Source of the DNA: Ecdyonurus torrentis
Lineage: Eukaryota > Arthropoda > Insecta > Ephemeroptera > Heptageniidae
DNA: 64,000 nucleotides
NCBI GenBank assembly: GCA_949318235.1
Contig: OX439131.1
Coordinates: 17,849,718 to 17,913,717, forward strand
Direction of reading: 5' to 3'
Shown here: piece by piece, positions 37,700-50,585 of the stretch
Layout of the letters: each line of letters starts with the position of its first letter
Numbering within the stretch: the stretch's first letter is position 1
Program-made: the position numbers and the translations under genes
The notes under the pieces: generated by a model
Database searches by the model: none
What the model was told of the DNA's origin: nothing
The model's input: only the letters and a program-made list of their open reading frames with translations

Positions 37700-38064
37700 T
37701 TCTCAATGTCTTTTGTCACAGCTATTTAAAATTAACAATCTGAAACACACACATAAGATGCTTCTATTATTTACCGTAATGGGAAAAAAATCCGTCTACC
37801 ACGTTCTCATAAACAAAGCTTACAAAATCATCAACCATTTATGCGATAATTAAAAGAGCGGGTGATTAACCTTGCTCTTTCAAGATAAATTATTATATGT
37901 ATTTTTTTTTTATTAATACTTATAGACTATTATTTATTTATTTATTCAGTCGGAATAGTATTAGGGTTGTTGTAAGAAGGAGAAGAAGATGAGTTTATAA
38001 GATGACTCTTAATAATTTGTTTTAAATAATTTAAATGGCAAAATTACGTATAATAAAAATTAAG

Positions 38065-38315
38065 AACCCGTGACATCTAGAGGGGAGAAGATAATATATT
38101 GAAATTACCAATGGACTTTAAATTTTACAGCAAATGCAATTTAAACGTTTCTCAAGTAATAACCGCACACATTACATATTATTTTATTATTTGGAGTTGT
38201 CAAGAACTCTAAATAAAACCATAAATATCACGGTGCCAAAAAATTAAAGTCATCTGCTTAAATAACTTTTAGTCATATTCCCGCAGTACCTCATTATTTT
38301 CAGCCTTAATAATAA
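38065..38315. repeat. Dispersed repeat, copy 2
   Basis: Diverged partner of 35400-35640 (aagaacccgtgac, atattgaaattac, ttttagtcatattcccgcag). It lies upstream of the FARP coding start. Confidence 0.45.
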
Positions 38316-39096
38316 TTGTAGGGTGTATATTTATTGAACTTCCAGACTATACAGTATCTCTTGACTCACACCATCTCTTGCCTCTTCTTTCAGAATTTCA
38401 GCCAGATAGCATTTATTTAGTTTTGCAATTTACACCATTCTTCATTACATCGAATACCCATAACTTTACGTACTGTATTTCCAAAGTTATTCCTCTCACT
38501 TATATTATTGGTTAGAAAATGATATAAAAATAACAAAATAAATAATAATAAATTAACATTGCGCTTATTACTTTGATTATATTTAATAATATTACCCTCT
38601 TATAAATTAGCTTCAATATTTTTTTTTTAATAATTCATAATTTAATCAACTAGTAAATTCATAATGTGTGGCTTGCGTACAGTATGATATAATATAGTGC
38701 AGTAATGCAAGGTCGAGCGAGAGAGCGCATATAGGAGCGAAGCCGTACAAAATCGATTGTTTTAAGACGAAGTGAAAATAAATTCTTCAGTAACGTATAC
38801 ACTGTATAGTACACTGACACAGCCACAAGTTTTACATCGCTCAATTACTCTTGTTATACAAGTAAGAGAATTTATTTTGCACATCTTAAAAGAATCATAC
38901 GTTTTCAATAATACAACGCCCCGGGCGGACTTTTTATTTTATAAGAAATATCGTATTAGACTTCCACTTTTACTATACAGTACATAAAATAATTTTTTAA
39001 TGGTCTATAATTTCTTCAAAATATTAACAGATTTCTTAGCAAGCGTTCTTTTAAGATTATGATTTGTGCTTTGTCACGCAGAAACGAAAACAGCTC

Positions 39097-39117
39097 GGGG
39101 GGGGGGGGGGGGGGGGG
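39097..39117. repeat. Poly-G run, 21 nt
   Basis: Twenty-one consecutive G, a potential quadruplex former on the plus strand. Confidence 0.9.
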
Positions 39118-39635
39118 AAGTCTCTAAAGAAGTAATTAAAATAATATGATGAAAGTTACTTTTGACCAATAAAAAAAAGTAAGCCGCGAATACAAAATTG
39201 CTATTCTATAAAACAGAATAAAATGAAACGGTCAGTTTGTTGTAGAACTGGAATCAATATAGGGTGGTTGCACTCACGTTAAGTCAACGCCATATAAGTG
39301 AGTACCAGACCGGTACTAAATAACATGGGCCGGAATGAAAAGAAGAAGAAAAAAAAAAAAACTGCTTATTTTTCAAAGAAAATAGCGAAAACCCACGTTT
39401 GTCCTATAACCTCTTCAGTCACCGACCTTTCTTAAAATTATTTCATTGTCGTAAATTTTAACCACGTTTTTGTGTGGCTCTTACAACTTACAATGACAAA
39501 AATATGCTTCTTTTGCCAAAAAGGAAGCAATGTTATTCGTTGCTCAATTATGGGATCGAAGCGCATTTATTATGACGTAATGCGCACACACTCTATTGAT
39601 TTTTTTGTATGCTCAACTCAGAATATTATATTTTC

Positions 39636-39666
<31 letters not shown>

Positions 39667-40189
39667 AAGAAATTGGGCAAATTTATGTGATCATGTCATA
39701 TTGGGTGGTCACTTTCATTTTTTTTTAATAAATTTTATGATTGAAAATCAAAAACGAGTTTTTCAAGTAGTAAGTGATATCCAAAGTACAAGCTCCACTA
39801 ATTGTAATATAAACAATAATTAAATATGATCATCATAAATAACACCAGGTGTTCAATTACAAAACCTATCAAATTGAAGCATCTCTTCAACCTTATGTAA
39901 TAGTCATTAAAATATACGTAACGTACTTCTGTAACGATGCTATAAACAAGGCACAAAGAAAACGAAAGGGAGAAATAAAAAGTATCATTCGCAATTCCTC
40001 TTATATTTGATATACGATACATACGGTACGGTAAGTATACTGGCTTTTGTATGTGTACTTTATATACATACGCAACTTTATAGCTAGCTACAAAGCATGA
40101 ATTTTGCACTCTCTTGTCTCTTTTAACTAAAGCACAGTCCGGTTTCTCATTTCAGTGTATATTGCAGAAAAATAAAATAAAAGTGTAGT

Positions 40190-40545
40190 GGCCCGTGAGT
40201 TGGAGAACATATACGGCGTGACAATAGCGTGACGTCACGCTGCTTGCCCGCCGCGGTGTTTCTTGGACCACTTTTTTTTTTTTTTTTTTGTAATTTTATT
40301 TCGTTTGCCGAGAGAAGCAGACAGACAGACAACGAAAGAGCTTCAAATGAGTGTGCCAGCCAGCATCGCCAGCATCAGCACAAAGATACAAAACACCATG
40401 TTTGCCGGCCGGTATGCTGGCCTTGAATCACCTTTTTTTTTTTTTTTTTCTTCTTCTTCTTCTTCTTTATCTTTCTCTCTTGGCAAGAAGTCGCGAACCT
40501 TACGACCCGCCCTTTCTCGACCCAGTACCATAAATATACTTCTCT
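40190..40545. other. GC-richer patch with a tail-like A run on the minus strand
   Basis: It contains tgacgtca, a CAGACAGACAGACA stretch and CG-rich segments. Read on the minus strand it carries AATAAAATTAC followed by about 18 A (40271-40303), like the 3' end of a retroposed transcript. It could also be a regulatory patch. Confidence 0.3.
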
Positions 40546-43500
40546 TCAAAACTAATATTATAATATATATTTCATATGGTATATTGAAGAACTTTCTATT
40601 GATTTTTAAACATTTATTTTTTAATGAAGTTCAATAAAACTACTGTGTTTATACAGTCGCTATTAAATTTTGATACCACTTGCCAAACTATTAGTACAGT
40701 AGTATTATCAAATACTACCAAACTAAGATCAATAATAATAATGCTCACTCTCGACGTTTTAATTTATTTACTTACGAAACTGTCATATTTATAAGTTTTT
40801 GATAAATGAAAACCACAGGCGAAAGTCTTTTAGATGCGACTTTATACATGAATTGATCTGCCAAAACTTAAATGAAATATCGATATTTTTCTGCAATTTT
40901 AACTTTAATAAAACTAATATAAATTTAAGTCGCACCCAAATAAAGTTTTTAATTTGAATTAAGTCAAAAGAAAAGTGTCTTGTAAGTTTTGGTAGACTAC
41001 ATAAAAACAGCTATACAATAAGTATCTTTAATTATTGTTGAACAAATGTAGATGGCTGGTATAATGCAATAAGATTACTATACAGTAGTATATGTAAATA
41101 TATAATATAGTACATTTAATTAGTCCCGTATAACTCAGACATACACCACAAATAAAATAAAATCTATAACAGCTAGGATTTTAAATGATAATAATATGAT
41201 AAATTTAGGTGCTGGAAATCACAGATTAGATTGAAAGATTTTGATGAATGAATCATAAAAAAAAAGTAACAGCGAAATAAATGAAATTAAGGCATTCAAA
41301 AAATTTAATAATATGAACCCATAAAAAAAAAATCGATTTACTCAACTTGTACTTTACGTTTACTACAGAGTTATATGGAAGAGAAGAATTGCTAACCTAA
41401 GAATAAGAGTTAAGCAGCTGGAAGGATTGTGACCCACAGACAGCATAAATGGTTTTATTTTACATTATATAAAAAAAATAATAATAATAAAAAAAAAATC
41501 GTCTTTCTTTGTTTTTGTCACAGGTTACGTGGAGCATTGAAAGGGCAGGGAGTTTATCATACATAGGACATAGGGTAGAACGCCAACAGCTATACCACCG
41601 CCTCAACTATCTGCTTTAAGTTTATAGAAGGCTTTGTGAAGAGCTGATACAGCTCACACTATTGTGTTTTAATAATGCGATCGTGATATCTAACAAAAGC
41701 ACCACAGGGTGATGTGCAAATCATAATTTTGTTTAATGAGGTTATATTATACTTAATAGCACTTTTCTCTTCGATCGATAAATCTGCAGTTTATTATTAT
41801 TTTTAACGATATAAATGATGATAATAATAATAATCAATTTTAAAGATGCTGGCTTATCATATTATTACTGCATTACGGAACAAAGAACGAAATTAAACAA
41901 AGTTTACAATTCAAAATCAATACTCTATATTATATTTTGCGGTTTACCACTTTCCATAATTTTAAGTTTGAGAAATCTTTGCTCTCGCGATTATATTAAA
42001 TCAAACAATACAAAATAAATATAGCAAGTATGATTTGTATACGTTAATTTTATATAACTAAAAAACATTCATGCCTTCAAATTTCATTTGCAGAGATCAT
42101 GCAGAGGCTCGTATAATAACAAAATATTAAGATGAAGAGGATACAAAAATATGCCGCGTTCGTTATCTCTATACTATTACATCACGTAACTATGCAGTCA
42201 AAATATATACACTGCAATAATATTTTAAACTTGACTTTTAAGTATTTTTGAATTAATTTTTTCCCCTAAGCAAACACTGAATTATCTTTCCTTGGAGAGA
42301 TTTGCACTCACATATGAAATGTACAGAATAAGTTGCCATGCCAAATCTTAATTTAGACAGAAACATTTTACTTTATTTCCCACGAGGATACCAGCATGTT
42401 AGTTTTTTTTCTTGGTCCGAAAGGCTATATTTTTAACACTTCATTTCATACTAAAAATGAGAGAGAAAGAAGAAAAAAAAAATTGTAAAAAGTGTTGTAT
42501 TTTGAATTAATTTGTAGCAGCATGAAGCATTCCTTGTAACATCGAAATAATAATAACAACAACAATAATAAAAACTAATGAATAAAAGTGAAGAACTCCG
42601 ACGACCTAGTGTAAATAAGTTTATTATTGGGATTTGTTAAAAACAGTATACAAGAGTCTGGCTATAGGTTTAAAATAGATCACTGAAGAGCAAACTTAGT
42701 TGGGGACCTAAACATTTATATTGAAATTTCAATTAAGATTTTCACGTAATAAAGTTATTAAGAAACATCAAACTTTTTTTTTTTTTTTTCCCTTTATTTA
42801 TATTATAAATTTAATGAAACTTCTAGTTGATATTCCGAAATCTTGAATATACTATTTTAATCATAAGAATTACAAATGGTTAAGGTATTGCAAAGTACTA
42901 TAACTTGCTAACAAATGTCAATAATAACAACAACTTGTTTTATACTTTTAATTATTCATTATTTTTTTTTTCTTTCTGAAAAATCAAAATCTTCATTTAT
43001 ACAATATTATAGAACTATAGCTCTATAAGTTGAAAAATTCATTAAAAGCAAACCAAATTTGAATTTGCTTTTCTTTGATAAGTACAGTAGTACTGTATGA
43101 ACGGCAACTTATAAATTGAGACACAAATTATTTACGTATAATATGTTATTGAAAATCTACAAATATTTTCCTTAAATTATAACATCGTTCATTTGATATT
43201 TCGAATATTATTATTATATTATGCGAGTTATATTAATATAGCCGTTACGGTTTGATGAATAACATAAAATCCATAGCGCGTATAATAATGACAAAATATA
43301 TAACTATATACTCTAAATAACAATAGCTATATGAAAAACAATAGGTATATTGATATCGTGAGCATACTACGCTGCACTTATTATAAATATAATACAGCCA
43401 ACACTAACATATGAATATAGTTTTATAGAGGAAAGTTATTGAGGGAACAGAAAAATTCATTGCCATCTGCCAATCATTTTCGCAGTGTACATTATGTATT

Positions 43501-44672
43501 ATTATCTTTGTTCACTCGTAAAAAGGGTAAAAAAAAAAAAAATTATAAAAAACTCGTTTTTGTGCAATATTACATTCTACATTATTGAAATTGTAGTTCG
43601 TATATGAGAGAGACTTTACTTCCTCCAATCTATACATAATACATATCCAGGGAGTTTTCTTTTTTTTTTTTTTTTTTTCCTACCCCGCCCATTTTGTTAT
43701 TTCTGCATCACAGACAGAATAATTTAAATTTTAAGATAAAAGTTTTTCAAGTCAACATGAAACTAACTTTCATCGTAATGCACCCAGGATTATTTAATAA
43801 TACTACAACAAACAATAAAATATTATATATTTTTATAAATTTATTATATCATGCAGTATGTATCGTTTTTGCAAAATAAATTTTTCTTTCATGCTAAATA
43901 ACTCGAGTATTAATATATCATATAATATTATACCTATAGTATTATGCTTCGTCTTGTATACATTTATTACGAGAGTAAATATGCGGCATCGATAACAAAA
44001 AGTTTTAATTCTACCTGTTCACCACTCGATCTGAATAGATAAGAAATATTGTAACATTAAGATAGCAAGGATTCTATATTTTATATGGAACCATAATAAA
44101 ACATAACAACAATAATATACTTGTAAGGAACAGCTTATTCTGTACGTATGTAAATTTAATTATGTTGCTAATAAACAAACGACGATCAAATAAAACATGA
44201 TGCATGCAAAAAATTAATTTATAATCATAGAACAAAGAAAAGATATGATATAAAATGTAGACATTATTATAGTATCATAGGAGATAAAAAGTCAATTTAA
44301 TGCATACTTTTCAAGTCAGTTTCTTTCATCAAACTTCTCAAATATGATCTTTAATAAATTGGACCCTTTTCAGCTTCTACATCATTTCTTATTCTAAGAT
44401 AAAATGGATCTCCTGAAAATATTCAAGGAAAATTTATTCATTTGAAAGTTGCTCAACTTTATAGAACCGTTTACATAAGAGTTGAAATAATACATTAGCA
44501 GGGCTATATATTGTCATTGTGTAAAGTTATGCCGTATTTATATAATTATAATGAAAACAGATAAGGCAAGCACATAATGCAAGAGAGTGTGTGTGAGAGA
44601 GGCATCTCCCAAGGCACAAAGTCCTTGTGCCCTGCCCCTCTCATCACACCACATTATACAGTACATAATATA

Positions 44673-44715
<43 letters not shown>

Positions 44716-45337
44716 TTACACACACACACACACAAAGGCAAAAAAGCATACAAACGCAAAGTCGCCGCCGCATACTCGACAAAAATTGTTATGAGCTCAC
44801 GTCACATCCAATTAGGGTCATCATAAAAACTCGTGTAATTATCTCATTGTGTATTATCCCGTTAGATGAGTTGGCTACACAGCAGCTTCATAATATTGTT
44901 CGCACACACTCCAATGAAAAATATTAATAATAAAAATTAGCCATAGCTCACAGCTGCACTTCGAATTCAGTAGTTGATGTTGATGGACGTTTCTACTTTA
45001 GCTAATAAAACATTTATTTTTATTTAACTCAATACATCTCCACATCCGAGTAAATGAACTAAAATGGATTAACGAATTGAATCAATAATTTTTCGTGATT
45101 ATGCTTTATTTACCTGCAATGGTGCTGTCAAACAAGTTATTTTCATTGTGATACCATTAAGTTTTCATAAAGCTTATTAAAAGAAATGCGTACTCAAGGG
45201 GAAAAAAATATAAAATTAGAATTACTCAGTAAAAAAAAAAGTTTGTGCTGTTCCACACTGTTTCGACCAAAAAAAAGTGATTAAAATGTAATTTTAAAAA
45301 ACGCACCATATACTATTGCATTAAAAACACACATAAA

Positions 45338-45339
<2 letters not shown>

Positions 45340-45415
<76 letters not shown>
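45340..45415. repeat. (TA)n microsatellite
   Basis: About 38 TA units followed by ATT repeats. Confidence 0.95.
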
Positions 45416-45419
<4 letters not shown>

Positions 45420-45694
45420 ATTATTATTATATATTAAATATATATTATATAATATATATAAATGATATAAACAAGAGTTATATTGCAAATAAAGGAGGAA
45501 GCTAGGTGTCATTTTACTATATACGTACATTCAAATAAAATGAAGATAACTTGTGATTTTATTAACCGATATAGGTAGCATTACATACTTTAAAACTTTT
45601 CCGGTGGAAAATAACAACTAACGTTATCATGCAAATAATTACAAATAATTAATGCAATGTAATTAGCTGACAATGAACGTGCATAAATAAAATA

Positions 45695-45802
45695 GACATT
45701 TTGCATGCCACATTTTTGTTATGGTCTCTAAAAATTCTTAGGGAAAAATAAAGAATATTGGTGTGTATAAAACGTATCTTCAAAACTGGCATGCAAGTTG
45801 TC
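45695..45802. mobile_element. Compact relative (108 bp) of the 14383-15065 fold-back
   Basis: The ends GACATTTTGCATGCCA / TGGCATGCAAGTTGTC with TA at 45693-45694 and 45803-45804 match that element, as does the block aaaaattctta.ggaaaaata. Most of one arm and the loop are missing. Confidence 0.7.
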
Positions 45803-45985
45803 TATTGCCCATGATATGTTTTTTTTTTAAAAGAAAATTGGATAAATATATAGTAGCTAAAATAAAAATATAATAATTATAATTTATATATATGATACTA
45901 TAGCATTTGCTATCTTTATGATAATCCTGTAGACTCGTTCTGTGTCTGCCATGAAACTCAATAAATTTAAAAACGCAAACACTTA

Positions 45986-46023
<38 letters not shown>

Positions 46024-46188
46024 GATTTGGTACATATGTGTTACAATTTAGTGTGGTTGGACCCCTCAAGTATGGCTATGAATTGACAATGAGGGTCGCA
46101 AGGGGTAAAAGTAGAGCATCTTATTCAATATTATTCCCTACCGAGATCTACCACTTTAATATTTATGTGGTTCATAAAAGAATACCTA

Positions 46189-46221
<33 letters not shown>

Positions 46222-49200
46222 AAGAAAGAAAGAAAGAAAGAAACACTGGTGTAATGGTATAAAATTGTAATGAAAGTACAAACAAATACATCCATAGAAG
46301 TTTTATATAATAATAACTTCTTTACCACGCAGCTATCAAAAATCCAATTACATTATGTACAAATGAATTTTTAGTTCTATTATTAATGATTAATGAAACT
46401 AAAAATTCATATACATATAGTTATAATTAATTTATAATAATAATAATACTATACTGTATATAGGAAAATATCAATGCACCAAATGAATTAATATACAGTA
46501 AATAACGAGTTTATTGTAAATATTGATAATATTATGCACTACTGAAACGACTAATTCTATAATTTTTCATTCTTTTACAGTACATACTACAGTAGCACGA
46601 GTAATAATTTGTATCTATTTCATTTACAATTTTACTCGCACTATTTCTGTCTTTGACAGTACCCAACTAAATATATCGAGTACGCGCAGTAAGTAATTTA
46701 TTATTAAACCAATTACTACATATTTTTACTTTCCAAACATCTCTGAATTCTGTACCGTTGATATGGTAATTTAATAGGCAGTATTTTGTAAAATACTTTC
46801 CGCTCAATTTAAAATTTGATACATAACTACACATTTTTAAAGTTCAAATTATTAAGAAAAAAAAATATTAACATTTTTTACAAGATTATTATTATTATTA
46901 TTTTAAGAGTTTTAGGAGCATTGGAAGTATTTGTAATTGTCTTTTAAAATTATTGCGACGAGAGGCGATAAAAATCAACTGTCAATTTTTAGCACACGAT
47001 AAAAGATTTTATTACTTTTTATGTCTAGTTGATAGCTATCATGTTTAAGTCAATAGAATTTGAAAAATATGTATTTTCAAAATACATTGAAAATAGTACC
47101 TATTTGTTTTTTTATACAAAAATAAAAGTATACTGGATTTTTATACACATTACTATTTCAGTTTTTTTTTTTTTTTTTTTTTTTTTTAAGCTCTTTCTAA
47201 TTAAATATATTATTTTGAAAACTTAAATTTCCTAAAAGCACTGTTGGTTTTCAAAGGTGCATTATAGTAATATACTATACGTACAGTTACATATAAAAAT
47301 ACTAGCGCAAAAAAACTTGATACCAAAAAAATCGGGGGAAAAAGAAGAAAATAATAATAATAAAACGTCAAATTTGAGCTAAATTTGGATCGATGTAAAA
47401 ATAAAACGCTAGACCTAATTACTGTAACGAAATATTAGGACACGACTTAATTTTGAGCAAATCACATTAGTACAGTAGTAACCTGCTTTTCTCCAAGTCA
47501 TAAAATTAACATGTCGTTTCATAAATTTGGAATCACATTTAAAAGTTAAGGAATTTATAAGATTACGGACTGGCGTAAAATGATTTTCATTGTTATTGTT
47601 GTGTACTTCGAAATTTAAATAAATTAAAAAAAAAAAAATGTAATTTAAAGTTTTGAGTAATTAATAACTGAATAGTGAGAAGAAAAAAATTAAATCTATC
47701 GATTGAATGACAAATGATAACGTTAAATACACTTTATTATGGTATGGAAGGAACACTTTCAAACTTAAATCTACAGTGATTATATTGAGTGGGTAACATG
47801 TAACATGCACTTTACCCATAACCTCTACATGTTTTGTTATTAATTTTTTTGTTATTACTATTATTATTATTATTTACGTTTTACCCTCCATTACTATGTA
47901 TGTTAGTGACAGTGATAGGCATCGTTCTACCTCTGGTCTTATCAGATATTTTTGCTATGGCCTATGGGTATAGTGCACAACACCGCATACAATGATCACT
48001 GAATTTGATAGAGTTATTTACGTGGTTTACAAATCTGAAGAGGCGAACTACCTATAGCAGCTATATTAACCTTACTGTACAGGACATCGTTGAGCCAAAA
48101 ACATACTTTAATATACTGCGTTCATAATATTATTATAATGATAAGATACTGATCCGATGCAGTACTTTTCTTATACCGTAACAGGGGGTAACTTTGGCTT
48201 CATAAATTCATTTTTTTTTTAATAAAGACGATTATTTATTTATTTATTTTATAACCCTTACCCTCTTTACTTCTTAAAATACTGCACTTTAGAGACACAG
48301 TATATATATTATTATATATATTTTTTTTTAAAGTGGTCCACAAGTTACCCCACGCTACGGTACGTGTACTAACAAAAGTAAAACCATTAAAAAAAATTGC
48401 GCTATATTTGCGGTGTTATTTCTTATGAGAAAATCACGAATAACACATTTAATTACAATCGTACATTGACGAGACAGTGTTGCAAAAAATCACATTTTCT
48501 GCATTTATTTACAGTACTTGTAATTCATAAGATACATACACCTTTTCAACTAAAATAATAATAATAAAATACATCCAAACTGGAAATATGCTTTTAAGTT
48601 AGATGTCAATATGACCTAGTCACATGGAGCATGGATTTGTACAACATATTTGATAATTTTTAAAATAGAGATTGCATGTAGTACTGCATTGCAGGTTGGT
48701 TGGTTTTATTATTTATTATATATTATATGGTTTTACTATAAAAGTTTTACTATAGGCTAAATCAATTTATGTATACTCTACGTACTGTACATACTGTATA
48801 AGTTTTGGCTGTGAGGCTGTATCAAGCCCATATCGTTACAATCAATTTGAAGAATATGTACATTATATAGTCTCGAGTGTGGTTTCACTCATACAGTTAA
48901 CCTTTGCGATTCAACGCCATACTTGAGCATTAAATAACTTTGACAATAGGAAAGTTGCAACTTTTCACGTTATATTTATTATTATTATATTCTACACAAC
49001 TTCCTACTAATAATATTATAGATTCAAATGACTGTTTACACCCAGAAAAAAAAAAATAATACACGGTAAATTTCTTTCTGAAAATAATAATAATAATAAA
49101 AAAACTTTGTGTGGTAAAATGTATTTATGTATGTACGCTATATACCGCACAATTTTATGTTTCATGTACCTTGGAAATATTACTTCGTGTGATCAGGACT

Positions 49201-49574
49201 TAGCATGTTAAATTAAGTTATTTGACAATGTACGAAATAAATCTAAATTTTCATGTTTTTATTGTTCAAAACTGAACAGTATTTATACTGTTCGAAATAT
49301 GCATAATGTATGTACATATGTACTCTCTGTATCGAAATGTGTATGTGTGGTACCATATGCATATATCATACATATGATACATACATACATTCGTGGATAT
49401 GTTTTATCTATTAAAATATGCATATGTACAAATAAGCGTATATGTATTAATTACAATAAAATAATATTATGTAATGTGTATATAATATAAGTACAGTACA
49501 GATACAGACGACACGTTAAAAATTGACAACCTGAGGAGAAGGGGGGAAAATGTGTACGCCCACACATCAATGCT

Positions 49575-49877
49575 CTATTTACATCCATGAATTGACTCGA
49601 CTATTATGCACTCTGTTATGAACATCCAAGTTATTAATGCATTGATTTTATTTTCGCTAATACATGAAGCTGAAAAATGTTGAGTCATATGAAAACGATG
49701 GAGTGGTCTCTTTTTAATACAAAAGAAGTTTAAATTTTGATGAAGCAGACGGGCGGGTGGTGGTGTATGGCTCAAGGGTATAAAGCAAGAGTAAAATTGA
49801 TCTCTTCTCCGCTGCCTCAGCCTCCGCCGTCTGCTCCTTTCCTCTGCATCATCCGAGCTTATGTGTTGGTGGTGCAT
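49575..49877 (-). other. Arg-rich open frame of unknown status
   Basis: A 100-codon frame whose first third is unusually GC-rich for this region (EERSRRRRLRQRRRDQFYSC). No family is recognised and no flanking splice sites join it to a neighbour. It could be part of a FARP 5' leader, a missed terminal exon or chance. Confidence 0.15.
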
Positions 49878-50018
49878 ATCATTCTAACCAACCTACGTTC
49901 AATACAATGTTAAAAACTAAGGTGCGTCCCTTTCATTCAATTTCATTGAAAATTTACAGCATATCGAGCTCCCATTGCATCGGTGTGATCACAATAATAT
50001 GTATGTATCTGTACTCAC

Positions 50019-50290
50019 CTAAGGTACACAAAGCGTTCCAAACATAAAATCCAACATCTCAAGCCATCATATAACACACAAAATATAATTATCACACACT
50101 AAATGATGCTCACTGTCTAGTTTTCACTCCCACACCCAAAAATATCTCGTTCCTAAACCCCCCCGAAGAGTTGTCTGCTTCTTTTTCTTTTGCTTCTTCT
50201 CGTTCTCGTCGTTCTCCGTCGGTCCCCTCCCCGATCTTTCGTCGCCGGAAGTTAGTTCAATGAAAAATATGTACTTCCGTTCGGTAGACC
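50019..50290 (-). promoter_or_regulatory. Candidate noncoding first exon and promoter of FARP, shared with ESD
   Basis: A CpG-containing island in an AT-rich setting. On the minus strand it carries ETS-type CCGGAAGT/ACTTCCGG sites (near 50245 and 50275) and ends with a textbook donor, CTTAG then GTGAGT at 50013-50018. The first downstream acceptor with the right position is at 37740, directly before the FARP start codon. The ESD start codon lies about 300 bp away in the opposite direction, so a bidirectional promoter is likely. This is inference from splice signals and composition. Confidence 0.4.
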
Positions 50291-50489
50291 ATACAACCAC
50301 GAACCGCTAATAAAGTTGCTTTGTCCTCTTACAGATGTAGAAGTATCAAATTTTTCATAAATAATTACATTCTAGCATTATGCACTATATATTTAATATA
50401 TTTTCATCATGAAATGAATATGAATTGTCCTTAATTTGCAGGAAATCATTGAAAATAAACATAGCTTTAAGTCTCCCGCGCTTTTGACA

Positions 50490-50585
50490 AGTACATCTGT
50501 TTTAAAAAATTTACACACTCACCACGCCCCCTTCGCCCACTCGCCATTGATTTGTTTGTGAAAGTAAACATCGCGTTTGACCAAC
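50490..50585 (+). promoter_or_regulatory. ESD proximal promoter and 5' UTR
   Basis: A GC-box/KLF-type stretch (ccacgccccc) at about 50522-50531 and GC-rich sequence directly precede the ESD start codon. An in-frame TAA at 50565-50567 confirms that translation begins at the ATG at 50586. Confidence 0.45.

Larger units (their letters stand above)
37740..50018. other. 12.3-kb noncoding stretch, probable first intron of the FARP gene
   Basis: No convincing coding exon on either strand. The content is AT-rich sequence, microsatellites (poly-G 39097-39117, TA runs near 44675 and 45340-45415, A runs 45987-46021), a short TA-flanked element at 45695-45802, a GC-richer patch at 40190-40545 and one Arg-rich frame at 49575-49877. 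A minus-strand acceptor (TGTGTTTCAG) at 37740-37741, just 5' of the FARP start codon, implies that a noncoding exon lies upstream. Confidence 0.55.
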
